Below the pieces are notes generated by a model. It saw only the letters and a program-made list of their open reading frames with translations, was not told where the DNA came from and did no database searches. The position numbers and the translations under genes were made by a program. From Syntrophomonadaceae bacterium (GTDB lineage Bacteria > Bacillota > Dethiobacteria > DTU022): a stretch of DNA of 13,558 nt. Shown in pieces: positions 1-8,299 of the stretch (its first letter is position 1; each line of letters begins with the position of its first letter). The stretch covers positions 1 to 13,558 of the forward strand of contig SLSE01000059.1 of assembly GCA_007130585.1 (NCBI GenBank). The letters run 5' to 3'.

Positions 1-717
1 AGCACAGCCATATTTCGCGTGCTTGAAAAGCTGGGAATCAAACCCGGCGGGCTGGCGGGTTTGAGCCTGGGCGAATACAGCGCTCTCGTGGCGGCAGGCT
101 CACTTTCTTTTGCGGAAGCACTACCCCTGGTTCAAAAACGGGGCATCTTTATGCAGGAAGCTGTATCGGAAGGCGAAGGCACGATGGCCGCCATTATGGG
201 GCTGCCGCACGAAGTGGTGGGAGAAATCTGTTCAAGAGCCTGCTCCGAAGGCCTGGTATCTCCCGCCAACTATAACTGCCCGGGGCAAATTGTTATTTCC
301 GGCCGGACGGCGGCAGTCAGGCTGGCGGTTGAACTGGCCAGGGAAGCAGGCGCCAAAAAAGTGACGGAACTTAAAGTCAGCGCTCCTTTTCATTGCGCCC
401 TTCTGCAGCCGGTGGAAGAAAGACTGGCCCGGGAACTCGATCAGGTATCCCTGCAAAAGCCTTCCGTACCGGTTGTTTTTAATGTTTCAGCCCGTTTTGC
501 CACAGAGCCGGATCAGATTAAGGAGAACCTGGTTAACCAGGTCAGCAGCCCCATTTTATGGGAACAATCTGTACAAACATTGATCGCCTCCGGAATTGAT
601 ACCTTTATCGGCCTGGGCCCCGGCAATTCGCTGAGCAGGCTGATGAAACGCATTGCCCCGGAGTTGAAAACATACTCTGTCGAGAAAGCCGAGCATGTCA
701 GCTTGCTGGCAGACTGA
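1..717 (+). CDS. fabD: Malonyl-CoA:ACP transacylase, 3' part (5' end outside window)
   Basis: This enzyme transfers malonate from coenzyme A to the phosphopantetheine arm of ACP, supplying the extender unit for type II fatty acid synthesis in the cytosol. The reading frame is open from base 1, so the gene begins upstream; about 238 residues are visible of a family length near 310. The nucleophile elbow reads GLSLGEYSAL, with Ser at codon 64-66. The usual His before this Ser (GHSLG) is Leu here, a variant I recall from other clostridial FabD proteins but cannot verify. The second catalytic residue is the His of SAPFH at codon 391-393. GPGNSLSRLMKR near the C-terminus matches the conserved GPG segment. 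The TGA stop is 12 bases before the fabG start, and the fatty-acid genes that follow support the call. The GTG at 19 is an internal codon, not a start. Confidence 0.96.
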   Translation, partial: STAIFRVLEKLGIKPGGLAGLSLGEYSALVAAGSLSFAEALPLVQKRGIFMQEAVSEGEGTMAAIMGLPHEVVGEICSRACSEGLVSPANYNCPGQIVISGRTAAVRLAVELAREAGAKKVTELKVSAPFHCALLQPVEERLARELDQVSLQKPSVPVVFNVSARFATEPDQIKENLVNQVSSPILWEQSVQTLIASGIDTFIGLGPGNSLSRLMKRIAPELKTYSVEKAEHVSLLAD

Positions 718-729
718 GAGGTGACAGCA

Positions 730-1473
730 ATGGATTTGACCGGTAAGACAGCCCTGGTAACCGGAGCTTCCAGGGGCATTGGCCGGGCGGCCGCCCTGGC
801 GCTGGCCGGGGCGGGAGCGGCAGTTGTTATTAACTACAGCACTAATGAAACTGCCGCGGAAGAAGTTAAAACAGAAATTGAAAAATCGGGTGGGTCGGCG
901 CTGGTAATCAGGGCGGATGTTGCCGACTACACGCAGTGCGAGAACCTGGTGAAGGGCGCTATTGATCATTTTAAGAGAATTGATATACTTGTTAATAATG
1001 CGGGCATCACCCGCGATAACCTGCTGGCTCGGATGAAACATGAAGAATGGCAGGCGGTAATCGAGACTAACCTGAACGGAGTTTATAATTGCTGCCGGGC
1101 TGCCCTGCGACCCTTGCTCAGGCAGAAAAGCGGCGGCAGGATCATTAACGTAGCTTCCGTGGCAGGCATACACGGCAACGCCGGGCAGGCCAACTATGCT
1201 GCAGCCAAGGGCGGTGTAATTGCCTTTACCAAAACCCTGGCCAAGGAAATCGGGTCAAGAAATATCACTGTAAATGCCGTGGCGCCCGGTTTTATCGAAA
1301 CTGAAATGACCGGCGTTCTTTCCGATGAAATCAGGGAACAGGTGCTGTCCCGTATCTCCCTGGGGCGCCTGGGCAAGCCGGAAGATGTTGCCGAGGTAAT
1401 TTTGTTCCTGGCCGCATCGGCAAATTATATTACCGGGCAGGTTATTTCAGTAGACGGCAGTTTAAGTATGTGA
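730..1473 (+). CDS. fabG: 3-oxoacyl-ACP reductase (short-chain dehydrogenase)
   Basis: FabG reduces beta-ketoacyl-ACP to beta-hydroxyacyl-ACP with NADPH, the first reductive step of each fatty-acid elongation cycle. The 247-residue product matches the usual family length (244-248). It shows the Rossmann cofactor motif TGASRGIG at residues 11-18, NNAG at 89-92, and the catalytic tetrad Asn114, Ser143, Tyr156 and Lys160 (YAAAK). PGFIETEMT and the C-terminal GQVISVDG are also typical. I chose ATG 730 because GAGAGGTGA lies just upstream at a good distance; an in-frame GTG at 721 sits inside that ribosome binding site and would add only three residues. The gene follows fabD by 12 bases and precedes acpP, the standard Firmicute order. 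The general SDR family is broad, but the context makes the FabG role nearly certain. Confidence 0.97.
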   Translation: MDLTGKTALVTGASRGIGRAAALALAGAGAAVVINYSTNETAAEEVKTEIEKSGGSALVIRADVADYTQCENLVKGAIDHFKRIDILVNNAGITRDNLLARMKHEEWQAVIETNLNGVYNCCRAALRPLLRQKSGGRIINVASVAGIHGNAGQANYAAAKGGVIAFTKTLAKEIGSRNITVNAVAPGFIETEMTGVLSDEIREQVLSRISLGRLGKPEDVAEVILFLAASANYITGQVISVDGSLSM

Positions 1474-1484
1474 CATTGTGTCAC
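1470..1484 (+). repeat. Perfect 6-bp inverted repeat over the fabG stop codon
   Basis: GTGACA (1470-1475) and TGTCAC (1479-1484) are exact reverse complements separated by TTG. The fabG stop codon TGA lies within the left arm. No T-tract follows, so it is not a standard intrinsic terminator. It could act as an mRNA processing or stabilising hairpin between fabG and the acpP ribosome binding site at 1511-1522, or be chance. The role is inferred. Confidence 0.45.
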
Positions 1485-1526
1485 TCTCATGATAGACTAA
1501 AGAAGAAATTGAGAGGAGGTGAATCA

Positions 1527-1754
1527 GTGAGCGTTGAGAACAAGGTAAAGGACATAATCGCCGATCAGCTGGAGGTTGCTGTCGACAAACTTTCGATGGA
1601 AACGACTTTTGAAGATATCGATGCAGATTCACTGGACATTGTAGAGCTGGTCATGGCCCTGGAAGAGGAGTTTGACCTGGAGATTTCCGACCAGGAAATC
1701 GAGAATATCAACACCGTAGGCGATGTGGTAAAGTATATCGAATCGAAAGTATAG
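1527..1754 (+). CDS. acpP: Acyl carrier protein
   Basis: ACP carries growing acyl chains on a 4'-phosphopantetheine arm and is the shared substrate of FabD, FabG and FabF encoded around it. The product is 75 residues and strongly acidic, typical of ACP. The attachment motif is DADSLDIVEL, with the modified Ser at residue 35 (codon 1629-1631), followed by the conserved acidic helix II (MALEEEFDLEI). The start is GTG 1527, set by an excellent ribosome binding site, GAGAGGAGGTGA, at 1511-1522. The frame is open upstream to a GTG at 1470 that overlaps the fabG stop, but that extension would add 19 residues foreign to the family and bypass the binding site. The 53-base leader after fabG contains the small inverted repeat noted separately. 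High expression relative to fabG is expected from the binding site. Confidence 0.97.
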   Translation: MSVENKVKDIIADQLEVAVDKLSMETTFEDIDADSLDIVELVMALEEEFDLEISDQEIENINTVGDVVKYIESKV

Positions 1755-1774
1755 CTGGTCTCTGAGGTGACAAT

Positions 1775-3013
1775 GTGCGAAGAGTTGTAATTACCGGGAT
1801 AGGGCTTGAATCGCCCCTCGGTTCCGACAAGGATATTTTTTGGGATAGTATAGTTAGAGGAAAAAGCGGTATTTCCGCAGTGGAGAGCTTCGATGTAAGC
1901 CAGTACCCCACCCGAATAGCAGGGGAGATAAAGGATTTTGATCCTTCCCGCTACATGGAGAAGAAAGAAGCAAAAAGAGTTGACCGTTACACCCAGCTTG
2001 GTGTTGCGGCAGCTTTAAAAGCCTGGTCTGATTCGGGATTAAGTGACTATGATGTGGATAAAGATGAGGTTGGAGTCCTTGTTGGTTCGGGCATAGGCGG
2101 TATTCAAACCATCGAGCAGCAGCTTCAGGTTTTGGCGGAAAAGGGCCCCCGCAGGGTCAGTCCGTTTCTGGTCCCGGCCCTCATCGCCAACATGGCTTCC
2201 GGCTATATCTCCATCCTGCTTGGGCTGCGCGGCCCCAATTCCACCGTAGTAACAGCCTGCGCCACGTCGACACATGCCGTGGGCGACGCCTGGCACATTA
2301 TCGGGCGCGGCGATGCCGAAGTGATGCTGGCCGGCGGCGCCGAAGCGGCAATCAGCCACCTGGCCTTTGCCGGCTTTTCCTCTGCCCGCGCCTTATCCAC
2401 ACGCAACGAGCAGCCGGAGAAAGCATCCAGGCCCTTTGACCTGGACCGCGACGGTTTTGTGATGGGAGAAGGGGCGGGAGTTGTTGTCATGGAAACACTG
2501 GACCATGCCCTGTCCAGGGGAGCCCATATATATGGCGAAGTAATCGGTTACGGGATGTCCGGTGATGCTTATCACATGACCGCTCCCGATCCTGACGGTC
2601 AGGGCGCTTACCTCAGCATGCAAAGGGCCCTGAAGAGTGCCGGCGCCGCACCGGGTGATATAGACTACATTAACGCGCATGGAACATCCACCGAGTTCAA
2701 CGATAAAATTGAAACCATGGCCATTAAACGGCTTTTTGGCGATCATGCTTACAAGCTGGCGATCAGCTCTACAAAATCGATGACAGGGCATCTCCTGGGT
2801 GCTGCGGGCGCTGTAGAGTTTATTGCGACTTTATTGATTATGCAGCACCAGGTTATCCATCCAACCATAAACTATGAGACCCCTGATCCCGAATGCGATC
2901 TGGACTATGTTCCAAACCGGGCCAGGGAAAGCAGGGTTAATCTGGCCATGTCCAATTCATTTGGCTTCGGGGGGACGAACGCTACTATTGTTGCAAAAAA
3001 ACATCTGCCTTAA
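1775..3013 (+). CDS. fabF: Beta-ketoacyl-ACP synthase II
   Basis: FabF condenses malonyl-ACP with acyl-ACP, extending the chain by two carbons with loss of CO2. The 412-residue product has the family length. Visible active-site residues are Cys162 (TACATSTHA), His302 (NAHGTST) and His339 (KSMTGHLLGAAG), the Cys-His-His triad of elongating condensing enzymes (FabF/FabB), which separates it from FabH (Cys-His-Asn). Lys334 precedes the second His, and GFGGTN at 397-402 is the conserved glycine-rich loop. The start is GTG 1775, four bases after TGAGGTGA at 1763-1770. An ATG overlapping it at 1773 is out of frame and stops after a few codons. The gene lies 20 bases after acpP. FabB is the only close alternative, but the context and Firmicute gene order favour FabF. 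Confidence 0.96.
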   Translation: MRRVVITGIGLESPLGSDKDIFWDSIVRGKSGISAVESFDVSQYPTRIAGEIKDFDPSRYMEKKEAKRVDRYTQLGVAAALKAWSDSGLSDYDVDKDEVGVLVGSGIGGIQTIEQQLQVLAEKGPRRVSPFLVPALIANMASGYISILLGLRGPNSTVVTACATSTHAVGDAWHIIGRGDAEVMLAGGAEAAISHLAFAGFSSARALSTRNEQPEKASRPFDLDRDGFVMGEGAGVVVMETLDHALSRGAHIYGEVIGYGMSGDAYHMTAPDPDGQGAYLSMQRALKSAGAAPGDIDYINAHGTSTEFNDKIETMAIKRLFGDHAYKLAISSTKSMTGHLLGAAGAVEFIATLLIMQHQVIHPTINYETPDPECDLDYVPNRARESRVNLAMSNSFGFGGTNATIVAKKHLP

Positions 3014-3034
3014 GCAGCTAAAAGAGGAATGCCA

Positions 3035-3730
3035 GTGGAATGGTCCGAAAGAATAAAAACTTTCCTGCAAACTATTGGCTGGGAAGCAAAGAATTATCAA
3101 CTTTATGAGCAGGCCTTTACGCATAGTTCATATGCCCACGAAAGAGGCCACCGCCGGCTTCACAATGAGCGCCTTGAATTTCTTGGCGATGCTGTCCTCG
3201 AGTTGATAATAAGTGATTATCTCTACGCTGCTTACCCGCATTTATCTGAGGGCAAACTCACCAAGCTTCGCGCAGACCTGGTGTGTGAAGCCTCCCTGGC
3301 CCGCCTGGCCTTCGAATTAAACCTGGGCCAGTACCTTCGCCTTGGAAAAGGGGAGGTAATTGGCGGCGGCTCGAGCAGGCCCTCCCTGCTGGGCGATACG
3401 GTGGAAGCCTTGATTGGCGCCCTTTACCTGGACCTGGGACTGGAACAGTGCAGGCAGCATGTCCTGGTTTTATACAGGCCTATCCTGCAGGAACTCAAGG
3501 AAGGGGTTTTGCGCCGCGACTATAAAACCCTTCTGCAGGAATACTCCCAGGCCCGTTTTTCTGTTACCCCGGCCTACCGGATTATCAACGAACGCGGGCC
3601 GGATCACAGCAAGGAATTTGAAGCCGAGGTAATCCTGATTTCTGAACCGGTCGGAAGCGGCTGGGGCCGCAGCAAAAAAGAAGCCGAACAGTCTGCTGCG
3701 AAAGAAGCCTGGTGTAAATTAACGCCTTAA
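3035..3730 (+). CDS. rnc: Ribonuclease III
   Basis: RNase III cleaves double-stranded RNA. It processes the rRNA precursor and, in Firmicutes, the SRP RNA and various mRNAs. Numbered from GTG 3035 (231 residues), the catalytic domain carries the signature HNERLEFLGDAVLEL with metal-binding Glu45 and Asp52, then Asp121 and Glu124 in LLGDTVEAL. A C-terminal double-stranded RNA-binding domain covers about residues 162-229 (YKTLLQEYSQ, GPDHSKEFEAEV, GRSKKEAEQSAAKEAW). GTG 3035 is favoured because AGAGGA at 3023-3028 is then six bases away; ATG 3029 is in frame, abuts that site directly, and would add two residues. The gene starts 21 bases after fabF and lies before smc, the same arrangement as in Bacillus. 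All key residues are intact. Confidence 0.96.
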   Translation: MEWSERIKTFLQTIGWEAKNYQLYEQAFTHSSYAHERGHRRLHNERLEFLGDAVLELIISDYLYAAYPHLSEGKLTKLRADLVCEASLARLAFELNLGQYLRLGKGEVIGGGSSRPSLLGDTVEALIGALYLDLGLEQCRQHVLVLYRPILQELKEGVLRRDYKTLLQEYSQARFSVTPAYRIINERGPDHSKEFEAEVILISEPVGSGWGRSKKEAEQSAAKEAWCKLTP

Positions 3731-3746
3731 AATGCTTTGGGAGACA

Positions 3747-3778
3747 GAATCAATTCTGATTCGGGCAGGAGCCTTTTT
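3747..3778 (+). terminator. Possible weak terminator or attenuator between rnc and smc
   Basis: Two short stems occur in the 84-base gap between rnc and smc. GAATCA/TGATTC (3747-3762, loop ATTC) is followed directly by GGGC/GCCT (3763-3774, loop AGGA, one G-U pair), which leads into five T residues (3774-3778). The second stem is only four pairs, so termination would be partial at best. I see no convincing promoter for smc in the rest of the gap. The functional assignment is inferred. Confidence 0.3.
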
Positions 3779-3814
3779 CTCCTTCCCCATACTCTTAACT
3801 AGGAGCTTTTGCGA

Positions 3815-6800
3815 GTGCACTTAAAAAGGATGGAGTTATTCGGCTTTAAATCTTTTGCCGAAAAGTCTGAACTCAGCCTGAGCCCGGGAATCGCAGCTGT
3901 AATTGGCCCCAACGGGTGCGGTAAAAGCAACCTGGTTGATGCCGTACGCTGGGCCCTGGGAGAGCAGAGTGTTAAATCTTTGCGCGGCACGCGCATGGAA
4001 GAGATCATATTTTCCGGCAGCGAAAGCCGCAAAGCCCTTAATTTCGCCGAAGTCTCCCTGACCTTTGAAGGGGCCGGCGATTTTCTGAACCTGGATTATG
4101 ATGAAGTTACCATAACCAGGCGCCTTTTCCGCAACGGTGACAGTGAATACTACATCAATAAATCCCCCTGCAGGTTAAAAGATATTTCCGAACTTTTTAT
4201 TGACACCGGCCTTGGTAAAGATGTTTACTCCGTAATTGGGCAGGGCCGGGTTGACGAAATAATAAACAGCCGGCCCGAAGAGCGGCGTGAAATATTTGAA
4301 GAAGCGGCAGGCATCCTTAAGTATAAGATGCGAAAGAAAGAAGCCCGGCGGCGCCTGGACGAAACCAGGGAAAACCTGATCCGGGTGCAGGATCTTATCT
4401 TCGAGCTGGAAACCCAGATCGAGCCCCTGCAGGCCCAGGCTGAAGTAACCCGCCGCTACCGGTCGCTGCAGCAGCGAATTGAAGAACACGAAAAGAATCT
4501 TCTTTCTTTTCAGCTGCACCGGACACGTGAACAATTAAACAAAGTTAACCGCCAGCTGCAAAGCGTAAACGATGCATTGCTTTCGTCTTCGGCACAGGGC
4601 GGGCTGCACGAAAAAGAGGTCCAGGATTTAAAAAATATGCTTCATGATCAGCAGCATGAAAAAAAGAGCCTGGAACAAAAGCTCAGCGACATAACGCGCA
4701 GCCTGGAACAGCGGGAAAGTGAACAAAAGATCTTACTGGAAAGAGAAGAGCGCTTTCGCGAGCAGCTGGAACAAAACAGGCAGAGAATCAAACAGCTGGA
4801 AATGCTGATGGAAGAATACGCTTCACAGAAAACAAGGGCGGAAACAGATCTCTCGGAAAAGAAGCAGGACCTGGAGAAATTAAACTCAGAACTTGAAGAT
4901 CTAAAAACAGAACTGTCGGAACATGCCTCAAGCGCCCTGGCCGGAGAGGTGGAAAAGCGGCAGGAGGAAATATATAAAACCGTTTCCCGCAAAGAAGCGG
5001 CTGCCTCGACCATCGAAGAGCTGAACCGGCGCCTGGAGCGGCTGCAGGGGCAGAAGCAAACCTACAGCCAGGAAGCAGCCGTCCTGAAGAGTGAACTTGA
5101 CCGGTTGGATAAAGACGCAGATTCCCTGGAAAGCCGCAAGAAGGAGCTGCAGGACCGGCTCGTTTCCGCCGTTTCGGATGCAGAAAAAAAACAGGACAGC
5201 GAGCAGAAACTCCGGCAGAACCTGGAGAAAGCTCTCGCCGCAGAACAAAAAAAGAAGGAAAGCCTGCACGGTATTGAAAGCCGCTTAAGCCTGCTCAGGG
5301 AACAGGATTCCGCCCTGTCGGGATACTACCGCGGAGTAAAAGAAATTATGAAGGCCCGTTCAGATCTGCCCGGCCTTGTCGGCCCGGTTGCCGACCTGAT
5401 CTCGGTAGACAGCGAATATGTTCAGGCGGTGGAATCAGCCCTGGGCAGTTCGCTGCAGTACCTGGTTGCTGAAAGCGAAAAATCAGTCCAAACTGCTATC
5501 CGCTACCTGAAGGAGCACAACAGGGGTTGGGCAACATTTTTGCCACTGGATATTCTAAAAGAAGCGGCCGATCCCCTGGAACGTCACCACGGTTGGCGCG
5601 AACTTAAAGGCGTGATCGGAAAAGCGTCGGAGCTGGTTAACGCGGATCCTGCTTACCGGAAGGCTGTTGATTACCTGATGTCAGCAATTCTGGTCTGCCG
5701 CACCCTGGAAGATGCCTCTGCCGCCGCCCGCTATATTAAGTACAGCTGCCGGGTTGTGACCCTTGATGGTGAAATGATTAACCCGGGCGGGATTATCAGG
5801 GGCGGCAGCCTGCCAAAAAGGAATGCCGGTATGCCGCTCGGAAGGCGCAGGGAAATTGAAGAGCTGCAGAAGCAGAAAAAAGAGCTGCTTGACGAGATTG
5901 CCGGGCACGGCAAGGTAGTTTCCAGGGAAAAAGAAGCGCTTGCCGGGGCGGAAAAAAATTCCGCCGCTGCCGAAGACAAAAAACGCAGCCTTGAAGAACA
6001 GCTGCAGAAAGCCCGTAACGAAGGTGAAGAAATCAGGCGTGAAACCGATGCCATCAAAGATCGCCTCGCCGCAGCAACAAAAGCCGTGGAGGAGCTGGAA
6101 AACGAAGAATCGGAGATAAATGAACGGAAAGTCAGCCTGGCGGCTGAGCAGGAGCGCTGCACAGCAGATATTGAAAACCTTGAACAGCAGCTGTCCGGCC
6201 TCAGGGAAGATTACAGGAATTTCACGGAAGGCAAGAATGCCCTTGAACAAAAAATTACCGCTGTCCTGGTAAAAATCAGTTCCGTTACCGAACAGCGCGA
6301 TTCCCTGGAAAACCGGATTAAGGAAATAGAAAATAATATTGAACTGCCGTCCGCAGAAAAGCTGGAAAAAAGCGGCGAGTGTGAACGCTACCAAAAAGAG
6401 CTGGCTGAAAACAAGGCAGACCGGGAAAGAATCAGCGCTGAAACAGAAACCTTCAACGATCAAAAAGCGGACCTGGTAGCGGCCCTGGAAGATAAAACCC
6501 GCCGGGTTAACCAGATTGAAACTGAACTGGTAGAGCTGGAAGAGAAAGGGCGCCGCCGCCAGAATCAGCTTTCAAGGCAGGAGAAACGGGAAAGACAGCT
6601 TTCTGTGGAACAGACCAGGTTGCAGACGGAAGTCAACTACCAGGAAATGCGTTTCCGGGAGCAGTTTAAAAACCTGGACCTGGTGGAAACCGGTGAAAAC
6701 TATGATCCTGAAGAAAGCAGGATCCTGGTAGATAATTTGAAAGAAGATCTGGAAGCGCTCGGAGAAGTTAACCTGGGCGCCATAGACGAACTCGCCCGGC

Positions 6801-7381
6801 TGGAAGAGAGAATTAATTTTCTTAAAGAACAAAAAGATGACCTTCAAAAGGGCGAAGTCTCCCTGCAAAAAGTTTTGGCTGAAATTGATCAGCGTATGGA
6901 GTACTATTTTGAAAGCGCTTTTGCCACCATCAACGAAAATTTCCGGAAAACTTTTGAAGAACTCTTTGAAGGCGGCAAGGTAATGCTGAAGTTAACCGAT
7001 CCGGGCAACATGCTGGAGTCGGGCATCGAAATTGCGGCCCAGCCCCCGGGAAAGAAGCTGCAAAACATAACCCTGCTTTCAGCCGGTGAAAAAGTTCTAA
7101 CCGCTATAGCGCTTGTTTTTGCCATACTGCGCTTTAAACCGGCTCCTTTTTACCTGCTGGACGAAGTGGAGTCAACTCTTGATGATGCCAACTTAACGCG
7201 TTTTACCAAATTTCTCAGGCAACTGGCAGCGCAGGCCCAGTTCATCCTGATCACCCACAGAAAGCGAACAATGGAAGAAGCCGAAGTTTTATACGGGGTT
7301 ACCATGCCGGAGCCGGGTGTGTCCCGCCTGATGTCGCTTAAAATTGAAAATAACCTGATCGTCGGGGAGAGTAAGAAATGA
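3815..7381 (+). CDS. smc: Chromosome segregation/condensation ATPase SMC
   Basis: SMC forms a dimeric coiled-coil ring which, with ScpA and ScpB (not encoded here), compacts and helps segregate the chromosome. The 1188 residues match Bacillus SMC in length. Order: N-terminal ATPase half with Walker A GPNGCGKSN at 31-39 and the Q-loop segment YSVIGQGRVDEII; a long charged coiled coil (about 165-515); the hinge (about 519-665, from GLVGPVADL to GGIIRGGS); a returning coiled coil; and the C-terminal ATPase half with Walker B LLDEVE (Asp1116, catalytic Glu1117) and ITHRKRTMEEA. The signature motif is LSAGEK (1088-1093) instead of the usual LSGGEK. GTG 3815 is chosen because it gives the family N-terminus (MHLKRMELFGFKSF) and lies nine bases after AGGAG; TTG 3809 would add two residues and sits too close. 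The gene ends in an ATGA overlap with ftsY. Confidence 0.96.
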   Translation: MHLKRMELFGFKSFAEKSELSLSPGIAAVIGPNGCGKSNLVDAVRWALGEQSVKSLRGTRMEEIIFSGSESRKALNFAEVSLTFEGAGDFLNLDYDEVTITRRLFRNGDSEYYINKSPCRLKDISELFIDTGLGKDVYSVIGQGRVDEIINSRPEERREIFEEAAGILKYKMRKKEARRRLDETRENLIRVQDLIFELETQIEPLQAQAEVTRRYRSLQQRIEEHEKNLLSFQLHRTREQLNKVNRQLQSVNDALLSSSAQGGLHEKEVQDLKNMLHDQQHEKKSLEQKLSDITRSLEQRESEQKILLEREERFREQLEQNRQRIKQLEMLMEEYASQKTRAETDLSEKKQDLEKLNSELEDLKTELSEHASSALAGEVEKRQEEIYKTVSRKEAAASTIEELNRRLERLQGQKQTYSQEAAVLKSELDRLDKDADSLESRKKELQDRLVSAVSDAEKKQDSEQKLRQNLEKALAAEQKKKESLHGIESRLSLLREQDSALSGYYRGVKEIMKARSDLPGLVGPVADLISVDSEYVQAVESALGSSLQYLVAESEKSVQTAIRYLKEHNRGWATFLPLDILKEAADPLERHHGWRELKGVIGKASELVNADPAYRKAVDYLMSAILVCRTLEDASAAARYIKYSCRVVTLDGEMINPGGIIRGGSLPKRNAGMPLGRRREIEELQKQKKELLDEIAGHGKVVSREKEALAGAEKNSAAAEDKKRSLEEQLQKARNEGEEIRRETDAIKDRLAAATKAVEELENEESEINERKVSLAAEQERCTADIENLEQQLSGLREDYRNFTEGKNALEQKITAVLVKISSVTEQRDSLENRIKEIENNIELPSAEKLEKSGECERYQKELAENKADRERISAETETFNDQKADLVAALEDKTRRVNQIETELVELEEKGRRRQNQLSRQEKRERQLSVEQTRLQTEVNYQEMRFREQFKNLDLVETGENYDPEESRILVDNLKEDLEALGEVNLGAIDELARLEERINFLKEQKDDLQKGEVSLQKVLAEIDQRMEYYFESAFATINENFRKTFEELFEGGKVMLKLTDPGNMLESGIEIAAQPPGKKLQNITLLSAGEKVLTAIALVFAILRFKPAPFYLLDEVESTLDDANLTRFTKFLRQLAAQAQFILITHRKRTMEEAEVLYGVTMPEPGVSRLMSLKIENNLIVGESKK

Positions 7382-8286
7382 GCTTGGTTAACCAGTTCAA
7401 AAACGGCCTGGCCCGCAGTAAAACAGGATTTATCGGCCGCCTGGGTAAACTTTTCAGCAGCGGAGAGGTCAATGACGAGTTTTACGAAGAGCTTGAAGAG
7501 ATTCTGATCAGCGGGGACGTAGGCGTTGAGACAACCCTTAAACTGGTCGGCGAATTGAAAGAAGATGCAAAAAATCTCAAATATCAAGAACGGGAACAGG
7601 TTAAGAGCCTGCTTTTGGAGAAACTGACGAACCTGCTGACATCCGGCCGGGAAGAGCCTGTGGCATCTGAAAAACCGCATGTCATTTTGCTGGTTGGAGT
7701 AAACGGCTCCGGAAAAACCACTTCAGCAGCCAAGCTCGCCAATTTGTACCGCACAGCAGGTAAAAATGTGCTTCTGGTGGCGGGAGACACTTTCCGCGCC
7801 GCGGCTATCGAACAGCTCGAAATCTGGTCTGAGCGGGCCGGTGTAGAGCTGATTAAACAGCAGCCCGGCTCTGATCCATCAGCCCTGTTTTTTGATGCCA
7901 TGAACTCTGCCCGGGCCAGGGATATTGATGTGGTGATCGGCGATACAGCAGGCCGGCTGCACAATAAGTTCAACCTGATGGAAGAACTGAAGAAAGTATA
8001 CAGGGTAGTGGGCCGCTGTCTTGAGGGAGCGCCGCACCAGGTTCTGCTTGTCGTTGATGCTACGACGGGCCAGAATGCTGTATCCCAGGCCAGGAGTTTT
8101 AACGAGGCGCTTCCGGTATCCGGCCTGATCCTGACCAAGCTGGACGGTACCGCCCGCGGCGGGATAGTGATTAGTATCGGGGACAGCCTGGGAATCCCGG
8201 TTCGCTACATCGGTACCGGTGAAAAGATGGAAGACCTGGCTCCTTTTGATCCGGCCCTTTTCGCCCGCGCCCTTCTTGAAACCTGA
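7378..8286 (+). CDS. ftsY: Signal recognition particle receptor FtsY
   Basis: FtsY is the membrane-associated GTPase that receives the SRP-ribosome complex; paired GTP hydrolysis with Ffh hands nascent membrane and secreted proteins to the translocon. The 302-residue protein lacks the long acidic N-terminal region of the E. coli protein and begins with a short amphipathic stretch, as in many Gram-positives. An N domain (about 1-95) precedes the G domain: GVNGSGKTT (107-115), DTFRAAA (137-143), DTAGR (189-193), TKLDGTARGG (253-262) and the closing GTGEKMEDLAPFDP. DTFRAA and the FDP ending distinguish FtsY from Ffh. ATG 7378 overlaps the smc stop (ATGA), suggesting coupled translation, with GGGGAGAG just upstream. 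The distal partners ylxM and ffh follow after a promoter-bearing gap. Confidence 0.97.
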   Translation: MSLVNQFKNGLARSKTGFIGRLGKLFSSGEVNDEFYEELEEILISGDVGVETTLKLVGELKEDAKNLKYQEREQVKSLLLEKLTNLLTSGREEPVASEKPHVILLVGVNGSGKTTSAAKLANLYRTAGKNVLLVAGDTFRAAAIEQLEIWSERAGVELIKQQPGSDPSALFFDAMNSARARDIDVVIGDTAGRLHNKFNLMEELKKVYRVVGRCLEGAPHQVLLVVDATTGQNAVSQARSFNEALPVSGLILTKLDGTARGGIVISIGDSLGIPVRYIGTGEKMEDLAPFDPALFARALLET

Positions 8287-8299
8287 TGCCCGTCACCTG

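Noticed and set aside
556..1173. A 205-codon open frame on the minus strand across fabD and fabG
   Set aside because: It is fully antisense to two well-supported genes, with no recognisable domain or start signal.
1469..1485. TGTGA...TCAC resemblance to a CRP/FNR binding site at the fabG stop
   Set aside because: The half-sites are seven bases apart instead of six and no promoter is visible beside them; the simpler description is a short inverted repeat.
1470..1526. N-terminal extension of ACP from the GTG at 1470
   Set aside because: The extra residues do not resemble ACP and the strong ribosome binding site at 1511-1522 points to GTG 1527.
5681..6463. A 260-codon open frame on the minus strand inside smc
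   Set aside because: It is antisense to the coiled-coil half of SMC, is extremely Phe/Leu-rich as expected from reading Glu/Lys codons backwards, and has no ribosome binding site or family resemblance.
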